From the NCBI GenBank assembly GCA_030426665.1, contig JAUHYD010000003.1, positions 62,001 to 126,000 on the forward strand: DNA of 64,000 nucleotides, in the 5' to 3' direction. The notes beneath the pieces were generated by a model. It saw only the letters and a list, made by a program, of their open reading frames with translations, did not search any database and was not told the origin of the DNA. The translations under genes and the position numbers were made by a program. This DNA comes from Bacteroidia bacterium. GTDB taxonomy: Bacteria > Bacteroidota > Bacteroidia > Chitinophagales > Chitinophagaceae. This document shows, one piece after another, positions 51,679 through 60,720 of the stretch (positions are counted from its first letter, which is position 1; the number at the start of each line of letters is the position of its first letter).

Positions 51679-52701
51679 TCACCGAAAATTTTTGACATAA
51701 AAATCTTTTTCAAGCTCACTCGGCTTGTACGCTTTCAGGGTTCTAGAATATTTATTTCGGTGCGAAAAGTACTCGTTCAGAATGTCCCCCCCGTTGGTGC
51801 ACACAACTACAATGTCGGCTTCAGCGTATTTGGCTTTCTCTTTGTACAAACTAAGGTAGTCGTCCATGGTATAAGACAAGTACCCTGCATTTAGCATTTC
51901 CTTGTCGGGATAGCGCTTTTGCAGCAGTTCCGTAATGGTGTACTTGTCATCCAGGAAACGGTTGAAAATACGCGAGTCTCCCAAAAACAAGATTCGCTGT
52001 CTAACCTTCGGAAAAGTCACTCTACCATTCATTCGCAAGCCTTGATCATTGATAGTGAACCGGTAGGCCTTCACATCTGCAAAGTTATTGCCACTATAAT
52101 CGTCTTCGGCTTCAACACCCGGTGTTGCATCGCCGAAAGTCTCGGGTCTGGATTCAGCGGGGTATGTCTTTTTATTTTTGTAACCATCGTATATAGCCAC
52201 GACACCCGCCATCATATCGGCGGCAAAAGCAGCACCTTTCTTTGACCAGTTACCACCTTGCGGGCTACGTTCAGGGTCGTTGACAGAAGTCCACTCGGAG
52301 ATATCAGGTGTAATGTCTACACAGTCAATACCCAAGTTGTTGCATTCCTGCACGATATAGGGAATACCTTGTGTGTTGGCCTGAGTTGCAAATTTCCCAA
52401 TCTCCGGAGTCATGACAACAACAACCATTTTAGCGCCTGCATTCTGCACCTCTTTATGAAGTTCCACTAAATACTTGGAATATCTTTTTTGGAGCTCTCT
52501 ATATAGCCCACCCCCTTTAGCATTTCGAATTAACTCCTCGTCGGGCACCTTGGGGTAGTCATCTCTTAGCGTCTTTCTGTTTATCTTGTTTGCCAGCCGG
52601 GAAATTCTTCCGGAACCCGCCTTGCCGTCTCCGCAGCCGACAGTAAACAACCCAAGCAATAGCAGCACAACCAACGCCTCCTTCAATCTGATATCATTCA
52701 T
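51679..52701 (-). CDS. AlgJ/AlgX-like SGNH lipoprotein paralogue, catalytic dyad lost
   Basis: Paralogue of the protein at 25157-26185 over its full length, with the same endpoints: lipobox VGC at 23, helix YRELQKRYSKYLVEL, the block ending NWSKKGA, ETFGDATPGVEAE, GDS with Ser243 in FLGDSRIF, SYTMDDYLSLYKEKAKYAEAD and TNGGDILNEYFSHRNK. Where the other copy has Asp-Gly-His, this one has Gly149-Gly-Asn151 (SPQGGNW), so the Asp and His expected of AlgX/AlgJ are missing although Ser is kept. It is probably not a transferase; binding or a scaffold role is possible. No MBOAT gene is nearby. Confidence 0.75.
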   Translation of the reverse strand: MNDIRLKEALVVLLLLGLFTVGCGDGKAGSGRISRLANKINRKTLRDDYPKVPDEELIRNAKGGGLYRELQKRYSKYLVELHKEVQNAGAKMVVVVMTPEIGKFATQANTQGIPYIVQECNNLGIDCVDITPDISEWTSVNDPERSPQGGNWSKKGAAFAADMMAGVVAIYDGYKNKKTYPAESRPETFGDATPGVEAEDDYSGNNFADVKAYRFTINDQGLRMNGRVTFPKVRQRILFLGDSRIFNRFLDDKYTITELLQKRYPDKEMLNAGYLSYTMDDYLSLYKEKAKYAEADIVVVCTNGGDILNEYFSHRNKYSRTLKAYKPSELEKDFYVKNFR

Positions 52702-52772
52702 TGCTAATGGTTTTTCAGGAAATGCTATTTACCTGTTTATTGTAAATATAGCTAACGCCATCACGTAAAACA

Positions 52773-52800
52773 ACAATGCTCTGCATAAGCAGAGCATTGT
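52773..52800 (-). terminator. Terminator of the TPR/PstS operon
   Basis: ACAATGCTCTGC-ATAA-GCAGAGCATTGT, a perfect 12-bp stem 23 bp after the stop at 52824; a short T-rich stretch follows on the minus strand. Confidence 0.7.
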
Positions 52801-52823
52801 ACAATCATTATAATCTTTGCAAT

Positions 52824-54431
52824 CTATTTACCGGCCTTAATACCAGCCTGTTTTTCAAGTGCTTCTATGTTTTTCACATCCTTGCTTTCCGGATCAATAA
52901 CGAGCATTTTTTCTTTATACTCTGCAAGCTCATCTAACTTGCGCGCATTAAAGTAATAGTAGAGCAAGTATTGATACGCACGTTTTACGTCACTTTTCTT
53001 TTCGTAATTCGGGCCACCGACTTTCTCAAGCCATGTTTTGTAAAATGGCTCAGCCATACCGGTAGTAGCTTCAGAGTCAATAACTGCGGCTACCCGAGCC
53101 TGCCAATAATGAGCAGAAGGTTGCACGTCGCCATGTTTGGCAGTAAATTCATTAGCCGCCGTCATTGCTTTTCCCCAATCTTTGCAATAGTAGTACATGA
53201 TAACGCGCCAAACATAATCTGACGCCTGAGCATCCGGATTAGCTTTTACAAGATCTGAGTACCACTCAGCTGATTTGCAGTAATCCTTTTTGTCTTTGAA
53301 TGCCTCTGCAACTTCACGGTATACGTCAGACTTATCACCGGTAGTATCGGCAGTTATACCTTTGGAGTAATAAAACCCTGCTGAATCCAGCATATCAAGT
53401 TTCATAAATAATTTGCCAAACTCAAGATAAGCGCCCGGTACAATTTTTTCAGGGTCCTGAATACTAAAGTATTGGTGCAGTGTCTTAAGCGCTTCTGTTG
53501 AGTCACCGCACTCAGCCTGAGAGAAGCCCTTGATACCTGTCAACTCTACCACCTTTGCCGGGTCTTTCTGACCATTCAGCAATTTGTCTGCAAGCTTTGC
53601 AGCTTCACAATAGCTCTTTGCCTGATACAAAGCCCCCACATATCTCTGTTGATCTTCGGGAGTGTTATCAGACAAATTCAAGTATTCTTTGAGGTTTTCC
53701 AAAGCCAACTTGTACTTACCTGAACGAGTATATGCATCTGCAAGTGCCTTGTAGGGCAAAGGATTAGTTTTGTCCGCTTCTTTTGCTCGTTCATAATTAT
53801 CTAAAGCACTTTGGTAATTGCGGGCTTCGTACCATAGGTCGCCGATACGAGAGAATCCGAGAGAGTTTGCCTTGTCTTTCTCCGTAACTAACTCATAATT
53901 GGTCATTGCCTCGCCGCCGCCACCAGGCACCTTACGCATAGCGTCACCTATTCCAATACGTATTTCGGGTACGTTTTCCGGTGATTTGTTTTTCTCCAGT
54001 GCCTCTTTATACCATGCAACAGCCTGCGTATAGTCGCCACCTTCGGAATAAGTGATTGCGTCTGCGGCATACTTTTGCGGCATCCAATCCTTTCTTCTGG
54101 CTTTTGCGGCCAGATCCTTTACTATCTTAGTTCCACCTGCCACGTCTTTTTTAGCAAAAGCAACTCTTGCCATCCCTGAAATATTTGCCAAATCCTCAGG
54201 AAACTTGCTGAATCTGGCACTTGCTTTCGCAATATCGCCGGCATCGAGGTAAGATAAGCCGAGGTAATAGTTAGCTAACGGATCGGCATCTGCCAATGGC
54301 GTCAATATAGACTGTGCCGTATTGTATTTCTGGTAGAAATACATCTTAATCCCGTCTTTTAGTGTCTGGCCCTGTGCATTTGTGCTCAATGCCAGTGCAA
54401 CGAACACAAATAACATCATTACTCTTTTCAT
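52824..54431 (-). CDS. Periplasmic TPR protein
   Basis: A 535-residue exported protein (signal peptide about 1-20, MKRVMMLFVFVALALSTNAQG) built of about ten to twelve TPR repeats (for example YYLGLSYLDAGDIAKA, SALDNYERAKEADKTNPLPYKALADAY). In Bacteroidota, a TPR protein in this position follows a PstS-like lipoprotein and ExbB/ExbD/TonB genes. Only the PstS-like and TPR genes are here, 50 bp apart. Probably a partner or scaffold in envelope transport. Confidence 0.85.
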   Translation of the reverse strand: MKRVMMLFVFVALALSTNAQGQTLKDGIKMYFYQKYNTAQSILTPLADADPLANYYLGLSYLDAGDIAKASARFSKFPEDLANISGMARVAFAKKDVAGGTKIVKDLAAKARRKDWMPQKYAADAITYSEGGDYTQAVAWYKEALEKNKSPENVPEIRIGIGDAMRKVPGGGGEAMTNYELVTEKDKANSLGFSRIGDLWYEARNYQSALDNYERAKEADKTNPLPYKALADAYTRSGKYKLALENLKEYLNLSDNTPEDQQRYVGALYQAKSYCEAAKLADKLLNGQKDPAKVVELTGIKGFSQAECGDSTEALKTLHQYFSIQDPEKIVPGAYLEFGKLFMKLDMLDSAGFYYSKGITADTTGDKSDVYREVAEAFKDKKDYCKSAEWYSDLVKANPDAQASDYVWRVIMYYYCKDWGKAMTAANEFTAKHGDVQPSAHYWQARVAAVIDSEATTGMAEPFYKTWLEKVGGPNYEKKSDVKRAYQYLLYYYFNARKLDELAEYKEKMLVIDPESKDVKNIEALEKQAGIKAGK

Positions 54432-54480
54432 TTGGTACATCATAGTACTTTCTTATACTTTTTTATTAAAACAAAATATA

Positions 54481-55389
54481 CTATTGCGAATTCGTGTTTA
54501 GCTCTGCATCCCTTATCACCATTTCTGAACGAGCGGGAAACAAATGTGCGTGAAAAAACACCAACTGTCCTCGCTGATTTGCCAGGAAATTGGCGAAGCC
54601 TGTTCCCAAGCCCGGATAACTTTCTCGATTGATGTAATAGAGATTTCGGGTAAGCGGGTAAGTTTTCAGCGCTATGTATGCCTGATAGGGTTGCAAAAAC
54701 TCTCCTGTACTGTCATTCTTTATATATGCCACGTGCACCTTTTTAATAAATGCACCCGTATTGTTAGGGTCGGACGAGTCACTTACGTAACCAAGCCCAA
54801 CAAACCCAATTGCATTGGGGTTTTCGCTAACATACTCCACAACTTTTGTATTCCCTTTAGCTGCAAATACGTTACTTCCCATCTGTTCGCCTTTCAAAAC
54901 GGAATCTAAAATATATCGCACAGTACTTGAGTGTTCATTGTCAAATACTACCGTATACTTTGTTTTATATTCTCCTGTAAGTATCCCCTTTAACGCATCC
55001 ATATCCAGCATCGTATCAGTGGACTCCTTGTTGAGAATTACAGCTATTCCGTCTCGTGCAAGAACAAGCGATGTAGGAAATATTTTTTCCTGCTCACAAA
55101 GTTGCTTTTCTTCAGCTGACAACTGGCGGGTTACTAAAATAATTCGAGCCTTATTGTCGAAATAATCTTTGAAGCACTCCGCCTCCGGCTTGTAGTGAAC
55201 GTGCACTTTTGCCTCTGGAAAACTACTATCAAATACTGCCCTTTCCTGCTCAATTACGGGTTTGTATGTCTCGTCAACTGAGATGTCAATCTCTCCTTTA
55301 CCTAAAGTATCAGGAGGTGGTTTTCTGTCGTCGCAAGAAAACAGAACCACACTCAAACACATCAATAAAATCTTTGCTCTGATACACAT
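54481..55389 (-). CDS. PstS-like phosphate-binding lipoprotein
   Basis: A 302-residue lipoprotein (VLFSC at about 19) with the PBP-like domain 2 fold: GEIDISVDETYKPVIEQE, ILVTRQLSAEEKQL, DGIAVILNKES, and the PstS-type NPNAIGFVGLGYVSD. No permease genes are close, so it may serve a TonB-linked or signalling role as in other Bacteroidota. Co-transcribed with the TPR gene. Start 55389 preferred to 55410 on signal-peptide grounds. Confidence 0.85.
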   Translation of the reverse strand: MCIRAKILLMCLSVVLFSCDDRKPPPDTLGKGEIDISVDETYKPVIEQERAVFDSSFPEAKVHVHYKPEAECFKDYFDNKARIILVTRQLSAEEKQLCEQEKIFPTSLVLARDGIAVILNKESTDTMLDMDALKGILTGEYKTKYTVVFDNEHSSTVRYILDSVLKGEQMGSNVFAAKGNTKVVEYVSENPNAIGFVGLGYVSDSSDPNNTGAFIKKVHVAYIKNDSTGEFLQPYQAYIALKTYPLTRNLYYINRESYPGLGTGFANFLANQRGQLVFFHAHLFPARSEMVIRDAELNTNSQ

Positions 55390-55564
55390 AAAGTGCGCAA
55401 TTTTACTCAATAATAATTAAAGAACGTCGGAACAGATATGTACTGTAACAATAATTTAACAGGCATTAGTATCGTGATCGGCATAATCATTCAAAATCAA
55501 ACGGCCTACACTTATTAACGGTTGAGGCATAATATTCGCATAAATATTGTGTTAAATGAAACCG

Positions 55565-55843
55565 CTACTCGGGGTTTCTGTTTCGAGCTTTTCTTTTACG
55601 CATAACAACTACCATACCCCGATAAATGCGAAACGCACCATATACCACCATTACACCACCGAGCACATAAGCAGTTGAAGGGGGCAACTCTATTGTCCCG
55701 AAGGAGCGCATACTGAATACTATTATACCCAGAATTATATACATCACCCCCATACCGAGGTCCAGACTCGTTCTGAACGTACTGTATGCTCTACTCTGCT
55801 CCATTCTTTCATCTAAATTCATATCTACTACGTTTGTCGGCAA
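55565..55843 (-). CDS. Hypothetical two-helix membrane protein
   Basis: Not recognised by name. 92 residues: a polar N-terminus, two membrane helices (about 31-47 and 58-75) and a very basic tail (RKRKARNRNPE). Upstream of the PstS-like gene on the same strand with a 154-bp gap. In related operons a small protein of this layout precedes the PstS-like gene. Confidence 0.6.
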   Translation of the reverse strand: MPTNVVDMNLDERMEQSRAYSTFRTSLDLGMGVMYIILGIIVFSMRSFGTIELPPSTAYVLGGVMVVYGAFRIYRGMVVVMRKRKARNRNPE

Positions 55844-55954
55844 AAGTAATATTTATACCTGCCACAATAAAGACGAAATACAGGGCAAATTCCATAAATA
55901 AATAAAAATGCGAAACTTTCATTATAATTTATTTTAAATTCTGTACTTGTTCTT

Positions 55955-55962
55955 TATTTTTG
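55955..55962 (+). promoter_or_regulatory. -7 element TATTTTTG
   Basis: Perfect TAnnTTTGC 21 nt before the GTG at 55984; it overlaps an apparent TTG start at 55960, which is therefore rejected. Confidence 0.5.
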
Positions 55963-55983
55963 CAGCCTACAAATACTTTGCGT

Positions 55984-56574
55984 GTGAAAAATCTACTCCT
56001 TGTCTGCTTTTTGCTATTTCTAACGATTAGCTCTTCCGCTCAATTTACCATGTTCCAACGCCTTATGGGAGAAAAGGAATATACGATTGCCGGATATGTT
56101 ACCAACCCACTGAGCGCAGTGGTGAAATACGGTGGTGGTTTAGAGTACAGGAAACGAAACCTATCATATACATTCGGGTATTTCAAATACACGGGGGCCT
56201 ACTTTGGGGCTCAATATGACGCAGGAATGAACTTTTTCCTCAGAAATAAGTGGATTCACCGTAACAATGACTGGATATATCAGGACTTTTTCTACTATCG
56301 CACTATTTTCGGCGAAGCAGGATATGATGGTCAGAAGTTTGCATTTCTAGGACAGAAAGAAGATCGGTTTGCCGAAAAACAGGCGTACGGAGGACTTGCG
56401 CTCGGGTTTGGGCGGAGGTACCACAAAGGGGTATTTTTTGTCAATATAAGAGGTGGTGTTAGGGCAATATACTTAGGAATTGACCGAGAAATCAAATCGC
56501 TGTATCGTTTGTTCTATGTAACGGGACCGGGGTCAATCGTAGAAGTAAACTTCCAGTTCGGGATACAGTTGTAA
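55984..56574 (+). CDS. Hypothetical outer-membrane beta-barrel protein
   Basis: 196 residues from GTG: signal peptide (VKNLLLVCFLLFLTISSSAQ) and then alternating beta strands (SYTFGYFKYTGAYFGAQYDAGMNFF, FFVNIRGGVRAIY) to a C-terminal strand IVEVNFQFGIQL. This is a small barrel of unknown role. GTG 55984 is chosen because the upstream TTG lies inside the -7 element. Confidence 0.65.
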   Translation: MKNLLLVCFLLFLTISSSAQFTMFQRLMGEKEYTIAGYVTNPLSAVVKYGGGLEYRKRNLSYTFGYFKYTGAYFGAQYDAGMNFFLRNKWIHRNNDWIYQDFFYYRTIFGEAGYDGQKFAFLGQKEDRFAEKQAYGGLALGFGRRYHKGVFFVNIRGGVRAIYLGIDREIKSLYRLFYVTGPGSIVEVNFQFGIQL

Positions 56575-56601
56575 TATAATCAATTGGGTTTTATCTACAA
56601 T

Positions 56602-57087
56602 TTAGGCGACAGCAGCTCCTCTTCTTTGCATAGCGGTTATAACATAGATTGCTATAAGGAGCAACCCTATATCTTTTCCCTCAGGGTAGTTGTCGTCGGT
56701 ATTGATTTCGTAATTAAATGCAAACCTCTTCCAGTAAAATTCCTGCTTTATATTTACGACTTTATGTCCGTTTGCATTAAACAGGCCGAAAGTTCCTGAA
56801 AAAAGTGACACCCTTTTGAACATATATTCGCTACCGTCGGCCAAGGTTATTGAAATCTTACCCATCCAACCAAACTTGACAGTTGCCACCGCTACCCCTT
56901 CATTGGTCACGTGAATAGTCTGAAGCAAATTCCTTTCGGGCGTTATCAACAAATTGTCGCCGGAAGCAAGTATTATCTCGGCCCGAGTCGAATACCACTT
57001 AGGAAAATACATCTGTCCGATGTTTCTGCCTGAATCATCGGTCAACTCAAATTGCCGCGCTTTACTACCTTGGACAGTGTACCTCAA
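56602..57087 (-). CDS. Hypothetical protein, tandem paralogue 2
   Basis: 161 residues. Begins MRYTVQGSKARQFELTDDSGRNIGQMYF with a repeated beta pattern to about 135, then a C-terminal hydrophobic segment (about 137-153). Related to the next gene upstream (57187-57684): same opening, same spacing of the FELTDDSGRNIG / CELSDDKGNLIG block, same end. The beta domain looks like a Tubby/LURP-one fold, which is an inference from pattern only. Confidence 0.6.
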   Translation of the reverse strand: MRYTVQGSKARQFELTDDSGRNIGQMYFPKWYSTRAEIILASGDNLLITPERNLLQTIHVTNEGVAVATVKFGWMGKISITLADGSEYMFKRVSLFSGTFGLFNANGHKVVNIKQEFYWKRFAFNYEINTDDNYPEGKDIGLLLIAIYVITAMQRRGAAVA

Positions 57088-57186
57088 GAACCAATTGATT
57101 AGAAATAAAAACGATTGCTAAAGGTAGGCAAAACCCGACAATCGTAGTAAGGTAATCACAAAGACTGAACAGAATTCATAAGCCGA

Positions 57187-57684
57187 CTAAACACCTACAG
57201 CACCTGTTCGAAAAAAATCGAGGCAAAACACAACCACCAACAACAGGTATTCGTTTGCTCCCTCAACACACTCATCAAATGTCTCGAAACTGTAATCAGC
57301 TACTTTCTTCTTAAAAGAGGTCACATACTTGACTCGAATTCGGGCGACTTCCTCAAATTGTTCATCAATTAAACTTAAGTACGACCCTTTCAACCCCGAT
57401 TTTGTCAACGATATTGTAATCTTTATTCCACTTTCCAACGAAATGACAATTTGCCCTCGGCTATTGCCTGTTGCAGAGCCAACATACGCCGCATCTTGCT
57501 CAATGGTAAAGCTCCCGAGCATAAGCCAGTTTTTCGGAAGTAATTCATATTTCGCACCAGACTCAAGGTGGATGTCAGACTTACGGGAAGTCCATTTTTC
57601 TGTAGACAAAACGCCTATAAGGTTTCCCTTGTCATCAGACAGTTCGCAGCGCCTGTTTCTATATTTGATGGCAGAGTAGTTCAT
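57187..57684 (-). CDS. Hypothetical protein, tandem paralogue 1
   Basis: 165 residues. Opens MNYSAIKYRNRRCELSDDKGNLIGVL, has an all-beta body and a hydrophobic end segment (ANEYLLLVVVFCLDFF). Paralogue of 56602-57087, 99 bp apart in the same direction; together they look like a duplication. No known function. Confidence 0.6.
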   Translation of the reverse strand: MNYSAIKYRNRRCELSDDKGNLIGVLSTEKWTSRKSDIHLESGAKYELLPKNWLMLGSFTIEQDAAYVGSATGNSRGQIVISLESGIKITISLTKSGLKGSYLSLIDEQFEEVARIRVKYVTSFKKKVADYSFETFDECVEGANEYLLLVVVFCLDFFRTGAVGV

Positions 57685-57748
57685 CGCATATTCTGAGGTG
57701 TGTTATAAAGATACATAAACGACCATATAACTGTTTCATGTTTTCCAT

Positions 57749-57756
57749 TAGTTTTG
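57749..57756 (+). promoter_or_regulatory. -7 element TAGTTTTG of alaS
   Basis: Perfect TAnnTTTGC 22 nt before the alaS ATG. Confidence 0.6.
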
Positions 57757-57778
57757 CAACGAGAAATTGACACCAACA

Positions 57779-60406
57779 ATGCTTACAGCCAACGAAGTAC
57801 GAACGAAATTTTTTGATTTTTTCAGCAGCAAGGGACATGACATTGTGCCATCTGCACCCATAGTTATAAAGAACGACCCGACATTGCTATTTACCAATGC
57901 CGGTATGAACCAGTTTAAGGACTACTTTTTGGGTAACGGCACGCCCCGACATAGCCGGGTTGCGGACACACAGAAATGCCTGCGGGTAAGTGGCAAACAC
58001 AACGACCTGGAAGAAGTAGGGGTAGACACCTACCACCATACAATGTTCGAGATGCTGGGCAACTGGAGCTTTGGCGATTACTTTAAGAAAGACGCTATTG
58101 CCTGGAGTTGGGAACTACTTACAGAAGTTTATGGCATACCTAAAGAGGTTTTGTACGTAACAGTATTTGGCGGGGACGAGAGTGAGGGTTTACCAATGGA
58201 TGAAGAAGCCTATACCATCTGGAAAGATTATGTGCCCGAAGACCGCATCATTATGGGCAATAAAAAAGACAACTTCTGGGAAATGGGCGATATAGGTCCG
58301 TGCGGCCCAAGTTCTGAAATACACGTTGACTGCCGTACTGAAGGACAACGCAATAAAATAGATGGAAAAACACTGGTAAACGCCGACCACCCTCAGGTGA
58401 TAGAAATATGGAACAATGTGTTTATGGAGTTTAACCGCCAAAAGGATGGCAGGTTAGTACCGCTACCTGCAAAACACGTTGATACCGGTATGGGATTGGA
58501 GCGACTAGTACGGGTACTGCAAAACAAACAAAGCAATTACGATACCGACCTGTTTACAGGTACTATTGGTAACATCGAAAAAATTACCGGTAAACAATAT
58601 AACAATACCGATAGCAAAGAAGATGTGGCATTCAGAGTATTGGCAGATCACATACGTGCTATCAGCTTTACAATTGCCGATGGTCAACTTCCATCGAATA
58701 CCGGAGCTGGTTATGTAGTACGCCGCATACTGCGCCGTGCAGTTCGCTATTACTACTCCTACCTTGACTTCAAGCAACCTTTGCTGCATCAACTGATACC
58801 ACAATTGGCCAATCAGTTTGCAGCTGTCTTCCCTGAATTGAAACAACAACTGGAACTTGTAAGCAAGGTAATTAAAGAAGAAGAGGAGGCATTCTTAAGA
58901 ACGCTGGATAAAGGACTAAAGAAGATTGACGACATTATTACAGATACGAAAACAAAGCAGTCTGCAACCATAGATGGGAAAGCAGCTTTTGAGTTGTATG
59001 ACACGTACGGCTTCCCGATTGACCTGACAAGATTGATAGGAAGCGAGCACAATCTGGATGTGGATGAAGTCGCATTTACAAATGAAATGCAACAGCAGAA
59101 ATCGCGCAGCAGAGCTGCTACTGTTCTGGATACAGACGACTGGGTGATAGTGAAGGATGGTGAAGCTTCGCACTTTGTGGGTTACGATGTTACGGAAGCG
59201 GAAGCCTCAGTTGTGAAGTACCGGAAAGTAAGCGCAAAAGGCAAGGAATCTTACCAGCTTGTATTAGACACTACCCCCTTCTATGCCGAAAGCGGTGGGC
59301 AGGTAGGTGATACCGGTACACTCGTCTTCCCGAACGAAAGCATCATCATTACCGATACAAAAAAAGAAGATGGCATGATTATCCACTTTGCTACTGCCCT
59401 GCCCGAAAAAGCGGACAGCCCGGCACTTGCTAAAGTGGATTCAACAAGACGTACTGCTATCACTGTTCATCACAGTGTTACGCACCTGCTGCATGCTGCA
59501 CTACGTCAGGTGCTGGGTACGCATGTTGCACAAAAGGGGTCGTTAGTCAATGACAAGTATCTGCGGTTCGACTTTTCTCATTTCAGCAAGGTAACAGACG
59601 AGGAGATAGCACAGATTGAAGCAATTGTCAACGAAAAAATAAGGCAAAATATTCCGGTTGTCATCAAAAGCATGAGCAAGGACGAGGCAATTGGAATGGG
59701 TGCTATGGCATTGTTCGGAGAGAAGTATGGCGATGAAGTGCGTGTGGTTATAATAGACCCGGGCTACTCAATAGAGCTGTGCGGCGGTACTCATGTAGGT
59801 GCAACCGGAGCGCTTGGCTTCTTTAAGCTGACAGGAGAATCAGCGGTAGCAGCTGGAGTACGGCGTGTAGAGGCACTATGTGGCAAACCTGCTGAAGACT
59901 TTATAAACAGCCAACTACAACTGATAGCAGACATAGGAGCACAGTTAAAAAACAACAAACACCCGCTGAAGGCAATCGAAAAACTGCAGGAAGAAAGGTC
60001 GCAATTAGAAAAGCATGTAGAAAGCCTGGAAGCCCGTCAGTTGGTAGGCATCAGAAATGAGTTGCTGACAAAGGACGAAACCATAAACGAAGTCTCGTTT
60101 GTGGGACAAATGGTAAACGTTGGTTCAATGGACGCAATTAAAAAGCTCTGTACCGACTTGAAAGCTCACCTCAGCGACCATGTAATAGTACTGTGTGCCA
60201 ATGTTGATGGAAAAGCACTTGTGGCAGTAGGTGTGGATGACGCAATATCGGCAGCTAAGGGACTGGACGCAGGTAAGATAATAAAGCAACATGTGGCGCC
60301 GCTTATTAAAGGTGGCGGTGGTGGCCAGAAAACACTGGCAACTGCCGGAGGGCAAGATGCAAGCAGACTGGATGAGGTGATAGCAGCGGTGCGGGCGTTA
60401 CTTTGA
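57779..60406 (+). CDS. alaS: Alanine--tRNA ligase
   Basis: An 875-residue enzyme charging tRNA-Ala. Class II catalytic core with TANEVRTKFFDFFSSKGH, NAGMNQFKDYFLG and the motif-3 region GTGAGYVVRRILRRAVRY; editing domain with the zinc ligands HHSVTHLLHAAL and CGGTHV; C-Ala domain ending in GGGGGQKTLATAGG. ATG 57779 follows a good -7 element; TTG 57767 would add four residues and is less likely. Confidence 0.98.
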   Translation: MLTANEVRTKFFDFFSSKGHDIVPSAPIVIKNDPTLLFTNAGMNQFKDYFLGNGTPRHSRVADTQKCLRVSGKHNDLEEVGVDTYHHTMFEMLGNWSFGDYFKKDAIAWSWELLTEVYGIPKEVLYVTVFGGDESEGLPMDEEAYTIWKDYVPEDRIIMGNKKDNFWEMGDIGPCGPSSEIHVDCRTEGQRNKIDGKTLVNADHPQVIEIWNNVFMEFNRQKDGRLVPLPAKHVDTGMGLERLVRVLQNKQSNYDTDLFTGTIGNIEKITGKQYNNTDSKEDVAFRVLADHIRAISFTIADGQLPSNTGAGYVVRRILRRAVRYYYSYLDFKQPLLHQLIPQLANQFAAVFPELKQQLELVSKVIKEEEEAFLRTLDKGLKKIDDIITDTKTKQSATIDGKAAFELYDTYGFPIDLTRLIGSEHNLDVDEVAFTNEMQQQKSRSRAATVLDTDDWVIVKDGEASHFVGYDVTEAEASVVKYRKVSAKGKESYQLVLDTTPFYAESGGQVGDTGTLVFPNESIIITDTKKEDGMIIHFATALPEKADSPALAKVDSTRRTAITVHHSVTHLLHAALRQVLGTHVAQKGSLVNDKYLRFDFSHFSKVTDEEIAQIEAIVNEKIRQNIPVVIKSMSKDEAIGMGAMALFGEKYGDEVRVVIIDPGYSIELCGGTHVGATGALGFFKLTGESAVAAGVRRVEALCGKPAEDFINSQLQLIADIGAQLKNNKHPLKAIEKLQEERSQLEKHVESLEARQLVGIRNELLTKDETINEVSFVGQMVNVGSMDAIKKLCTDLKAHLSDHVIVLCANVDGKALVAVGVDDAISAAKGLDAGKIIKQHVAPLIKGGGGGQKTLATAGGQDASRLDEVIAAVRALL

Positions 60407-60439
60407 CAAATATTATAGTTTTAGTAACTTAGTGATAAA

Positions 60440-60447
60440 TATTTTTG
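60440..60447 (+). promoter_or_regulatory. -7 element TATTTTTG
   Basis: Perfect TAnnTTTG exactly 4 nt before the ATG at 60452. Confidence 0.45.
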
Positions 60448-60451
60448 AGTC

Positions 60452-60631
60452 ATGGAAAAACGTAAACATTTCCGCAACATTGCTTTAGGTATGCTGGTAA
60501 TTGCTGCGGGCAATCTGATTGACAGGTTTGTAATGCCTATAAATGACTTCCTGCACGGGATTTGTTTTGGTATCGGATTCGGACTGATGGCATTGTCTGT
60601 TTACCGAATGAAACACAACACTTCCTGCTAG
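60452..60631 (+). CDS. Small two-helix membrane protein (59 residues)
   Basis: Not recognised. Starts MEKRKHFRNIALGML, with helices at about 9-25 and 33-52 and a polar end (YRMKHNTSC). A perfect -7 element 4 nt before the ATG and a coding-like codon pattern support it. Confidence 0.6.
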   Translation: MEKRKHFRNIALGMLVIAAGNLIDRFVMPINDFLHGICFGIGFGLMALSVYRMKHNTSC

Positions 60632-60705
60632 CAAATTCACTACCCGTATCGTTATTTATACAACAACAGTTGTCACCCCCTTGCTGATTCGTTGCATCAC
60701 TTATG

Positions 60706-60713
60706 TATATTTG
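60706..60713 (+). promoter_or_regulatory. Promoter of the TPR-LuxR gene
   Basis: TATATTTG 7 nt before the ATG at 60721, with TTG about 22 nt further upstream (60681-60683) as a possible -33. Confidence 0.5.
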
Positions 60714-60720
60714 ACGCAGT

